Of a stretch of 64,000 bases of DNA, positions 57,620 to 64,000 are shown in pieces (position 1 is the first letter of the stretch; every line of letters starts with the position of its first letter). The stretch comes from Polaribacter butkevichii (GTDB lineage Bacteria; Bacteroidota; Bacteroidia; Flavobacteriales; Flavobacteriaceae). The notes under the pieces were generated by a model. The model saw nothing but the letters and a program-made list of their open reading frames with translations, was not told the origin of the DNA and searched no databases. The position numbers were made by a program, and so were the translations under genes. The DNA lies in contig NZ_CP150661.1 in assembly GCF_038024105.1 (NCBI RefSeq), forward strand, positions 3,563,501 to 3,627,500, given 5' to 3'.

Positions 57620-57654
57620 AAATCTTAAAATTTTCAATCATTTAATAAAGAAAA

Positions 57655-57981
57655 ATGAATATAGAAAACGCACAAAAACAAGTAGACGATTGGATTAAAA
57701 CTCATGGAGTTCGTTATTTTAATGAACTCACAAACATGGCGCAATTAACAGAGGAAGTAGGTGAAGTAGCCCGTATAATTGCAAGACGCTATGGAGAGCA
57801 AAGTGAAAAAGAATCTGATAAAAATAAGGATTTAGGAGAAGAATTAGCAGATGTACTATTTGTTGTTTTATGTTTGGCAAACCAAACAGGAATCAATTTA
57901 CAAGATGCTTTCGAAAAGAAATTAGATATTAAAACAAAACGTGATCACGATCGTCATCACAACAATCAAAAATTAAAATAA
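57655..57981 (+). CDS. MazG-like nucleotide pyrophosphohydrolase
   Basis: A 108-residue single-domain member of the MazG/all-alpha NTP-pyrophosphatase group. The metal-binding helix pattern is LTEEVGEVARIIARRYGEQ (E-E-x-x-E) and the second acidic site DLGEELADVLFVVLCLANQ. It hydrolyses (d)NTPs or a damaged nucleotide; specificity is not determined. The last base of its stop is the first of the next gene's ATG (TAATG). Confidence 0.9.
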   Translation: MNIENAQKQVDDWIKTHGVRYFNELTNMAQLTEEVGEVARIIARRYGEQSEKESDKNKDLGEELADVLFVVLCLANQTGINLQDAFEKKLDIKTKRDHDRHHNNQKLK

Positions 57982-58226
57982 TGAGTGTATTAGAAAAAAT
58001 AAAGCAACCTCTTTTTTGGACTAATTTTGCTAAAGTTGCAATTCCTTTCTTTGTTATTGTTACAATCGTTTCTTTGTTACTGGCTAGTTTTAGCGATATT
58101 TTTTCAGGAGATTTTACAAAAGTAGCAGAAACCAATTTTTTAAATGGCAAATGGAAAAACTTTTTTGGTTTTAAGGTTGTTTTTAGTGCTGTTTATGGTT
58201 TTTATATGACTAATAAAAAAATGTAG
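57981..58226 (+). CDS. Small two-helix membrane protein
   Basis: An 81-residue protein with an N-terminal amphipathic segment, a strong helix (VAIPFFVIVTIVSLLLASF) and a shorter hydrophobic stretch at FGFKVVFSAVYGFYMT. Family not recognised. Its ATG overlaps the MazG-like stop by one base, so the pair is translationally coupled. Confidence 0.7.
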   Translation: MSVLEKIKQPLFWTNFAKVAIPFFVIVTIVSLLLASFSDIFSGDFTKVAETNFLNGKWKNFFGFKVVFSAVYGFYMTNKKM

Positions 58227-58236
58227 TGCTATTGTT

Positions 58237-58854
58237 TTAGTGTTTTTTAAAAGCCTTTATTCCTGCTTTTATTTCTAAATCTAAATGGTTTTTTCGCGGT
58301 GTTAAAGGACAAGAATACTTGTCGTTATAAGCACAATATGGGTTGTAGGTATTGTTAAAATTTAAGACTACAGTATTATCAGGTTTAATGTCTGTAGTCA
58401 TTACATCCATATAGCGACCACCTCCATAAGATTCATTACCAGAAGTATCATCTGTAAAAGGCAAAAATAAATAGTCTTTGTATTTTTCATCACGCAAATC
58501 ATCTTGACTTTGATAAATGGTTAATTTACAGTTTTTGCCATTTAAAGTAAAATCTAGCAAGCCATATTCTTTATATAATGGTTTTCTATCTGTAGTGGTT
58601 GCCATTTTAAATGTAGGAGCGTTTTCTGTTTTAGTGAATTTAGCATTTACAATAAAAGTAGAATCTACAGTAAAAAATTCTAAGCCATTAAAGTTCCTTA
58701 AATCTTTCTTTTTTAAAGGTGATTTTGAGGCGTCTTTATAACTAGCATTTAATTCTTGTTGATAAACAGTTTTACCCATTAAAGGACGTTTACCTTGCGA
58801 CTTACAAGACATCATCATTAGAAAAACAGAACATATAAATAATAGTTTTTTCAT
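58237..58854 (-). CDS. DUF1684-family lipoprotein
   Basis: A 205-residue lipoprotein (LMMMSC, Cys17). DUF1684 marks: YGLLDFTLNGKNCKLTIYQSQ, YLFLPFTDDTSGNESYGGGRYMDV, VLNFNNTYNPYCAYNDKYSCPLTP and the closing DLEIKAGIKAF. The family is of unknown function; conserved Cys-x-x-x-x-x-x-x-Cys near YNPYCAY/SCPL might bind metal. Convergent with the small membrane gene, 10 bp apart. Confidence 0.9.
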   Translation of the reverse strand: MKKLLFICSVFLMMMSCKSQGKRPLMGKTVYQQELNASYKDASKSPLKKKDLRNFNGLEFFTVDSTFIVNAKFTKTENAPTFKMATTTDRKPLYKEYGLLDFTLNGKNCKLTIYQSQDDLRDEKYKDYLFLPFTDDTSGNESYGGGRYMDVMTTDIKPDNTVVLNFNNTYNPYCAYNDKYSCPLTPRKNHLDLEIKAGIKAFKKH

Positions 58855-59026
58855 TTAATTTAGTATTAAAAATAAGTGTTGTAGGTTTCGTTTTATAATT
58901 TAAAATAACGCTATTTGCTAATTTAAAAAAAAGCTGCGCTACGTATTTTTTATTTTAAAAATAATTTTTGACAAAAATACAATATTCAATTATTTTATGT
59001 AGTTTTGATCTGTTAATAAAATAAAA
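58855..59026. other. Leader region of the 24-residue sORF
   Basis: About 170 bp with no frame. Together with the sORF, its terminator and the remaining 28 bp before the MFS gene it forms a 333-bp gap. The clear element is the -7 box at 59000. TTGaca at 58968 lies 29 nt upstream, longer than the usual -33 spacing. Confidence 0.45.
59000..59007 (+). promoter_or_regulatory. -7 promoter element of a short transcription unit
   Basis: TAGTTTTG, matching TAnnTTTG, 19 nt before the ATG of the 24-codon frame at 59027. Same spacing as other promoters in this window. Confidence 0.5.
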
Positions 59027-59101
59027 ATGAATAAAGTCAATACATATTTAACCAAATTATCGCGTAAAAAGCGCCAAGGTCGGTATGTTTATATGTTTTG
59101 A
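59027..59101 (+). CDS. Possible 24-residue basic small protein
   Basis: Frame ATG 59027 to TGA 59099-59101, encoding MNKVNTYLTKLSR followed by KKRQGRYVYMF: ten of 24 residues are Lys, Arg or Tyr, net charge about +7. A -7 element lies 19 nt upstream and a strong terminator 28 nt downstream, making a tidy promoter-gene-terminator unit. It could be a small protein, a leader peptide for the MFS gene at 59188, or part of a small RNA. Not recognised; the amount of evidence is modest. Confidence 0.45.
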   Translation: MNKVNTYLTKLSRKKRQGRYVYMF

Positions 59102-59129
59102 TGTTATCAATATAAAATCAAGTAATTAT

Positions 59130-59160
59130 AAAAGTCCGACTTCATAAGTCGGACTTTTTT
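59130..59160 (+). terminator. Intrinsic terminator upstream of the MFS gene
   Basis: A perfect 13-bp stem aaaagtccgactt/aagtcggactttt (59130-59142 with 59146-59158), 3-nt loop, T-run to 59161. It lies only 27 bp before the MFS start codon, so it either ends the sORF transcript or acts as an attenuator. Confidence 0.88.
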
Positions 59161-59187
59161 GTTTTTAGTGCAACAACCAACTTAACC

Positions 59188-60399
59188 ATGAAAAAGTTAT
59201 ACAACAATTATATCAATACTTTTAGAGGACTCTCTACAGAGGTTTGGTGGCTTTCTTTAATTACATTTATCAATAGATCTGGTACAATGGTAATTCCTTT
59301 TTTGTCTTTGTACCTTACTAAAAGTCTGCATTTTTCTTTAACAGATGTTGGGTGGATTATGTCTTTCTTTGGTTTAGGTTCTGTATTAGGAACGTGGATT
59401 GGCGGAAAATTAACCGATAAAATTGGATATTACAAAGTAATGCTTGTAAGTTTATTTGGTACAGGTGTTTTATTTGTTTTACTACAATATGCAACTACAT
59501 TTCATCAATTTTGTGCGGGTATTTTTTTAGTAATGATAGTGGCAGATGCTTTTAGACCCGCTATGTTTGTGGCGTTAAGTGCTTATAGTAAACCAGAAAA
59601 TAAAACACGTTCTGTAACTTTAATTCGTTTGGCTATTAATTTAGGTTTTTCTGCAGGACCTGCAGTTGGAGGTTTAATAATTACAGGAATTGGTTATAAA
59701 GGATTGTTTTGGGCAGACGGAGTAACGTGTGTTTTAGCTGCTTTTTTATTGCTGCAAGTATTGCATCCTAAGAAAGCCAAAGTACAAGATGAGGTAAAAG
59801 TAGCTAACCCTATTTCTGCTTATAAAGATAAAGCTTTTTGGATATTCTTTATCGCCATGTTTATTTTTGGTTTTGTATTTATGCAGTATTTTTCTACTAT
59901 GCCATTGTATTATAGTAAAAACCGTTTTTTATCAGAATTTGAAATAGGGTTGTTAATGGGGTTTAATGGCTTTTTTATATTCCTTTTTGAAATGCCTTTG
60001 ATAAAATGGTTAGAAGATTCTAAAAAATCTAAAGTAAAGTTAATTGCCCTTGGCTTGTTTTTAACTGCGTTAAGTTTTATCATTTTAAACCTAACTGGTT
60101 GGATTGGGATTTTAATTATAGCCATGTTTTTAATGACAGTAGGAGAGATGATTGCGTTTCCGTTTTCGAATGCGTTTGCCGTAGAAAGAGCTAAAAAAGG
60201 AAATCAGGGAGAATATATGGCTTTGTATAGTATTGCATTTTCTTTAGCGCATATTTTTAGTCATAATATTGGTATGCAAATGGTGGCAAAATATGGTTTT
60301 GAAACTACGTGGACTGCAATTACAATTTTTGCATTATTTGGGGTTTTTGTATTGTTGCTCCTTTTAAGAATGTTAAAAAAAGAAAAAGCAACGATTTAA
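59188..60399 (+). CDS. MFS transporter
   Basis: A 403-residue major facilitator superfamily permease with about 12 transmembrane helices. Motif A is GGKLTDKIGYYKVM (about residues 72-85). Later NLGFSAGPAVGGLIITG is the motif-C region typical of drug/H+ antiporters. Substrate unknown; multidrug or sugar efflux are both possible. Its start lies just after the terminator at 59130-59160. Confidence 0.88.
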   Translation: MKKLYNNYINTFRGLSTEVWWLSLITFINRSGTMVIPFLSLYLTKSLHFSLTDVGWIMSFFGLGSVLGTWIGGKLTDKIGYYKVMLVSLFGTGVLFVLLQYATTFHQFCAGIFLVMIVADAFRPAMFVALSAYSKPENKTRSVTLIRLAINLGFSAGPAVGGLIITGIGYKGLFWADGVTCVLAAFLLLQVLHPKKAKVQDEVKVANPISAYKDKAFWIFFIAMFIFGFVFMQYFSTMPLYYSKNRFLSEFEIGLLMGFNGFFIFLFEMPLIKWLEDSKKSKVKLIALGLFLTALSFIILNLTGWIGILIIAMFLMTVGEMIAFPFSNAFAVERAKKGNQGEYMALYSIAFSLAHIFSHNIGMQMVAKYGFETTWTAITIFALFGVFVLLLLLRMLKKEKATI

Positions 60400-60412
60400 T
60401 CGCTGCTTTTTT
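60384..60412. terminator. Hairpin at the end of the MFS gene
   Basis: A 12-bp stem aaaagcaacgat/atcgctgctttt (60384-60395 with 60399-60410) with one mismatch, A- and T-flanked. It includes the MFS stop codon and lies 20 bp after the end of the convergent CocE gene, so it can serve both. Confidence 0.7.
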
Positions 60413-60429
60413 TAAGTATGATAACTTAT

Positions 60430-62247
60430 TTATTCTGTAGCTTTTGCAAATGCTTCTTTACCGCCAACAACAGGAAGTGTAATAGAGGTTTTGTTTAAGT
60501 CGACTGTTAATTTTGTACCAGGTTTTGGTAATAATGTAAAATTAGAATCACTAGAAAAAATCATTAAACCAATTTGTTGTCCTTTTTTTATAATTTGATC
60601 ATCTGGCTGTAGGTTAAAAGTCATTTCATAGAATTGCCCCTTTTTTAAAGGAGTGCTTTTTGTTAATGATGCATGATTTTGTAAATCTGCCCAACCACGT
60701 GTAATAATGTTGTCGGTAATTTTTGTTCTTTTTCCTTTATTCCAAGGTAATGAAACCAACCAAACAGATAAGTTTACCGCAGGTTTACTGCTTGCTGCGT
60801 TTATTTTTATAGAACTTAAGCCAGATATATGAAGATCTTCTTTTAAGGTAGGAGAAACATAAATTAATCGATGATTTGTATAATCTGCTTGGGCTAAAGC
60901 TTCACCAGAAAAAGAATAATTATCGACTAAAGTTTCTTTTACTTTAGAGGTTTTGGTAGTTAATAATTTACCAGCTTTGGGAGCACCTGGGGCTAAGTAT
61001 AAAGTTACAGGTTGTGCAGCTGGGTTTGGGTAGTTTTTATAAGGAGTTGGTTCATCTTTTTTGTCGTTTTCTCTAACAATCCAAGCTTTTGCATCATTTT
61101 CTACGTTGTTTTTAATTCCGTGTAAATAACGAGTAAACCAACGATTCATCATTTTTATTGGAGGTGGTCCACCGTGGCCATTTTGATGATAAAATATTTG
61201 AGAAGGAATTCCCATTTCTTTAGCTTTATTGTAAATTCTATAACTATGCTCTGGCATCACATTCCAATCATTAAATCCATGAGACATTAATAAAGCAGCT
61301 GTCATAGGTTTCATATCATTTAAATAATCTCTTCCTGCCCAAAAATCGTTATAATCACCACTTTCTCTGTCCATGCCATTCGCCATTTCTGTATCTCTAA
61401 TAACTTTATTATTACGAGCTCTATTTTCTTCTTTTCCGCTATGAATATAATCATATAAAACATCAATGTCTTCACCAAGATATCCGCCAGGAGACCGTAC
61501 CAGTCCATTAGATCTATAATAATGATAATAAGAAGTATTTGGGGCAACTGGTATAATTGCCTCTAATCCATTTACGCCGGTTGTAGCTGCTGCTAACGGA
61601 ATTGTTCCGTTATAAGAAGTTCCTGTCATACCTACTTTTCCGGTAGCCCAAAAAGCAGTAACCTCTTCATTTCCTTCTCTTTCTGTAAAGCCTTTTGCAC
61701 GTCCGTTTAACCAATCTATAACTGCTTTTGGTGCTAAAGATTCATTGTCTCCACCAACTGTAGGTGCTCCATCAGACAAACCAGTTCCTGGTGATGAAGA
61801 ATGAATAACGATATAGCCTCTTGGAACCCACGTTTTAATTTGTGAATTTGAAATAATTGGTCTTTTTCCGGTTCTTTCAACTTCTACATAAACTGGTTTT
61901 GCTACTTTTTCACCTAATTCATGTTTTACATTCCAAAATAATTCTGTACCTCCTTTGGCAGTACCAGAATAATATGGGCTAGATTCATAAACAACAGGTA
62001 GTTTTAAACCTTCAGTTTCTGTTTGCTCAGGTCTTGTAACATCAACATGCATTCTATCTAGTTTTCCGTCTCCGTCGCTATCAAACGTAGTTTCTACCCA
62101 TAAATCTGTACGAATCCATTTACTAGAATCGTTAAAAGCTTCTACTATTTGTGCTTCCCCATTTTTAAAAATAGGTGTTGCTTTTTCTTGTGCCTTCATT
62201 GCTAGGGCAAAAAGAAATACTATTAAAATTTGAATTTTATTTTTCAT
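60430..62247 (-). CDS. CocE/NonD-family hydrolase (X-Pro dipeptidyl-peptidase type), secreted
   Basis: A 605-residue exported hydrolase with signal peptide (MKNKIQILIVFLFALAMKAQ). The alpha/beta-hydrolase nucleophile lies in VGMTGTSYNGTIPLAAAT (Ser at about residue 209), followed by HGFNDWNV (acid) and HQNGHGG (His). The C-terminal jelly roll (IINKGQQIGLMIFSSDSNF-like) is typical of CocE/PepX proteins. They cleave X-Pro dipeptides or acyl esters. It is one of two tandem family members, separated by 9 bp. Confidence 0.9.
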   Translation of the reverse strand: MKNKIQILIVFLFALAMKAQEKATPIFKNGEAQIVEAFNDSSKWIRTDLWVETTFDSDGDGKLDRMHVDVTRPEQTETEGLKLPVVYESSPYYSGTAKGGTELFWNVKHELGEKVAKPVYVEVERTGKRPIISNSQIKTWVPRGYIVIHSSSPGTGLSDGAPTVGGDNESLAPKAVIDWLNGRAKGFTEREGNEEVTAFWATGKVGMTGTSYNGTIPLAAATTGVNGLEAIIPVAPNTSYYHYYRSNGLVRSPGGYLGEDIDVLYDYIHSGKEENRARNNKVIRDTEMANGMDRESGDYNDFWAGRDYLNDMKPMTAALLMSHGFNDWNVMPEHSYRIYNKAKEMGIPSQIFYHQNGHGGPPPIKMMNRWFTRYLHGIKNNVENDAKAWIVRENDKKDEPTPYKNYPNPAAQPVTLYLAPGAPKAGKLLTTKTSKVKETLVDNYSFSGEALAQADYTNHRLIYVSPTLKEDLHISGLSSIKINAASSKPAVNLSVWLVSLPWNKGKRTKITDNIITRGWADLQNHASLTKSTPLKKGQFYEMTFNLQPDDQIIKKGQQIGLMIFSSDSNFTLLPKPGTKLTVDLNKTSITLPVVGGKEAFAKATE

Positions 62248-62256
62248 TTTTGAGAA

Positions 62257-64000
62257 TTATTTTAACACAGAAAACTCAATACTAGAATCTGTAAAAACGC
62301 TGTGTGTTTGTGTTTTAAAATCTTTTTGGTCTGCCTTATAAATATTATCTACATAGGTTTGTGGATTTAAATCGATTAAAGGAAACCACGTACTTTGCAC
62401 CTGAATTTGTACTTTATGACCTTTTTTAAACGTATGAAAAACGTCTTGTAATTTTATATTTACGGCTGTTTTTTTATTAGGGATAAAAGGCTCTGGATGT
62501 TCAAAACTATTTCTAAAACGACCACGTAAAACTTCGCTTCTAACCATTAAGTGGTAGTTGCTCATTTTTAAATGATCTTGAAGTTTATCGTTATTTTCCT
62601 CAGCATTTGCAGGGTGCACATCAATTACTTTTACAACCCAATCTGCAGCAGAACCTGTGGTTGCTACTTTTAGTTTTGCTAAAATATCTCCAGCCAAAGT
62701 AAAATCTTCCGATAAAATATTTGTTTCAAAAACCAAAACATCTGGTCTTCTTGCCGCAAAACGCTGGTCGTCTGTCATGTATTTTCTAGGCGTAAAAACC
62801 GTTTTAATATCTTCTGAATACGGAACAGGATGTTTTATATCACTAATAAAATTAATTTTTTCTGTTGATTTTTTATCCGAAGTTAATTCTTGGTTTTTAG
62901 ATAAAAACCAATCTTCTTTTACTACATTTTTAGGAGGCCATACATCATAAGATTTCCATTCTTTTTTACCAGAATCAAAAACATAGGCTTCTGGTAAACC
63001 AGAATTTTTATCACCATTTCCTTTTAAGAAATGATTAAAGAATTTTGTTTCTACATCAGACTGAAATTTTAAAGAAATAGAATCTCCAAAATAATAATTA
63101 CCTACATAGTTTTCTACTGTATTTCTAGACCATTTTCCATGATCCCAAGGTCCAAAAACTAAAGTGTTATAATTGTCTTTTCCATATTTTTCAATGGCTT
63201 TATAGGTTTCTAAAGGACCGTATAAATCTTCTGCATCAAACTCCCCCCCAACAATCATGGTTGCAACTGTAGACGGAACTTTGTCTAAATGCTGAATGAT
63301 GCCTTTACTTTGCCAAACAGAATCGTAATTAGGATGTTCTACGAGTTCTTTCCAGAAAAAGTCATCGATTCTATCTTTATTTTCAACCGTTTTAACATCT
63401 AATTTATCGTACTGAAAATATTGGTTTAAGTTTTTTAAAGGTCCTTTATCTAAGAAAAATTGATATTGATCTTGAGAATCCATTTTAGGAAACGAATACC
63501 AAGCAGAGTCTGTTGGTGTGTCTTTGTAAGTACCAAATAAAGAGATTGCTCTAAAATAACTTAACAAAAAAGCTCCGTTATGATGAAAGTCATCAAAGAA
63601 AAAATCGCCAATACAGGCTTGTGGAGAAGCTGCTTTTAAAGCAGGATGTGCATCTATTGTAGAAATGGTTGCATAATGCCCTGGGTACGAAATTCCCCAA
63701 GTACCTACATTTCCGTTATTGTTTTCTACATTATTCACCAACCAATCTATGGTGTCATAAGTATCAGAAACTTCGTCAGATTGTTTTGCTGTTTTATTAG
63801 GGATGTAGGCACGCATATTATCATAAACACCTTCACTCATCCAACGACCACGCACATCTTGATAGACCACAATATTCAATTCTTTCATTAAATGAATATT
63901 TGGTCCAATTTTGGTTTTCATCTTTCCTTCTCCATAAGGCGCAGAACTATACGGAGTTCTTTGCATTAAGATTGGGTATTTTTTAGAGTTGTCTTTTGGG
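62257..64000 (-). CDS. CocE/NonD-family hydrolase, N-terminus beyond window
   Basis: The frame is open to the window edge on the minus strand, reading in KYPILMQRTPYSSAPYGEGK, the usual CocE start; the ATG at 63966 is internal, so the true N-terminus and signal lie outside. The nucleophile is in GTWGISYPGHYAT, with GGEFDAEDLYG and the GPWDHGKW His region. The C-terminal jelly roll is intact (LRGRFRNSFEHPEPF, IQVQSTWFPLIDLNP). It differs substantially from the downstream paralogue, so the pair is an old duplication or two members with separate substrates. Confidence 0.9.
   Translation of the reverse strand, partial: PKDNSKKYPILMQRTPYSSAPYGEGKMKTKIGPNIHLMKELNIVVYQDVRGRWMSEGVYDNMRAYIPNKTAKQSDEVSDTYDTIDWLVNNVENNNGNVGTWGISYPGHYATISTIDAHPALKAASPQACIGDFFFDDFHHNGAFLLSYFRAISLFGTYKDTPTDSAWYSFPKMDSQDQYQFFLDKGPLKNLNQYFQYDKLDVKTVENKDRIDDFFWKELVEHPNYDSVWQSKGIIQHLDKVPSTVATMIVGGEFDAEDLYGPLETYKAIEKYGKDNYNTLVFGPWDHGKWSRNTVENYVGNYYFGDSISLKFQSDVETKFFNHFLKGNGDKNSGLPEAYVFDSGKKEWKSYDVWPPKNVVKEDWFLSKNQELTSDKKSTEKINFISDIKHPVPYSEDIKTVFTPRKYMTDDQRFAARRPDVLVFETNILSEDFTLAGDILAKLKVATTGSAADWVVKVIDVHPANAEENNDKLQDHLKMSNYHLMVRSEVLRGRFRNSFEHPEPFIPNKKTAVNIKLQDVFHTFKKGHKVQIQVQSTWFPLIDLNPQTYVDNIYKADQKDFKTQTHSVFTDSSIEFSVLK

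Noticed and set aside
58968..59007. Complete -33/-7 promoter with TTGACA for the sORF
   Set aside because: The TTG lies 29 nt before the -7 element, longer than the usual 17-23 nt spacing, so only the -7 box is claimed.

Overview
The window is AT-rich chromosomal DNA from a marine-type member of the Bacteroidota, almost certainly Flavobacteriaceae and plausibly near Polaribacter or Tenacibaculum (the genus is inference). The evidence is gene content (PorP/SprF-type outer-membrane protein, fused CcoNO oxidase, CcsBA, a MutA-FtsB-Udk block, BamA-OmpH-OmpH), the lack of Shine-Dalgarno sites, and many TAnnTTTG -7 promoter elements 17-35 nt before start codons. No phage, integrase, transposase, rRNA or CRISPR array is visible. 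The only RNA gene recognised is a tRNA-Thr(UGU).

Layout. 1-6.6 kb: end of guaA, a LysM lipoprotein, a palindromic intergenic element, the cytochrome c assembly protein CcsBA and a small HExxH protein. 6.6-15 kb (minus strand): aldehyde dehydrogenase, GH3-type adenylating enzyme, a membrane-anchored endonuclease/phosphatase-family protein, and an operon udk-ftsB-mutA-(110 aa)-mutB-like. The mutB-like gene has lost its cobalamin domain and its active-site histidine and arginine. 15.2-24.1 kb (minus strand): tRNA-Thr, then a stress or light-type cluster (photolyase, SRPBCC, TspO, glutathione peroxidase, SDR, two small paralogues, SDR-DUF2867, flavin reductase, ABC1 kinase, TetR) with a perfect 11-6-11 dyad over the TetR promoter. 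24.2-31.1 kb (plus strand): remains of a sulfated-polysaccharide locus. It has a formylglycine-generating enzyme, a secreted hydrolase, an iduronate-sulfatase-like lipoprotein, a racemase with a lipoprotein-like N-terminus, and a wrecked GH2 beta-galactosidase fused to a sulfatase tail.

31.6-43.2 kb: the microaerobic respiration module. A Crp/Fnr regulator is divergent from ccoI-deoD-hemN, followed by ccoS-ccoNO-ccoQ-ccoP-ccoG-fixH and a SafE-family gene. Matching Fnr-type palindromes sit about 37 bp upstream of the -7 elements of both ccoI and ccoS. 43.3-52.3 kb: PorP/SprF, murI, two OmpH/Skp genes, bamA, uppS, DUF6089-like, nadK and a CBS protein, an envelope biogenesis block. 52.3-64 kb: pdxJ, a hydrolase, PAP2, katG, a MazG-like gene, small genes, an MFS transporter and two tandem CocE-type hydrolases (the second cut by the window edge).

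The most notable items are the degenerate methylmalonyl-CoA mutase subunit, the GH2/sulfatase fossil, the paired Fnr boxes, the TetR operator with its operon, two copies of a GC-rich palindromic repeat placed inside operons just before start codons, and a promoter-sORF-terminator unit encoding a 24-residue basic peptide.
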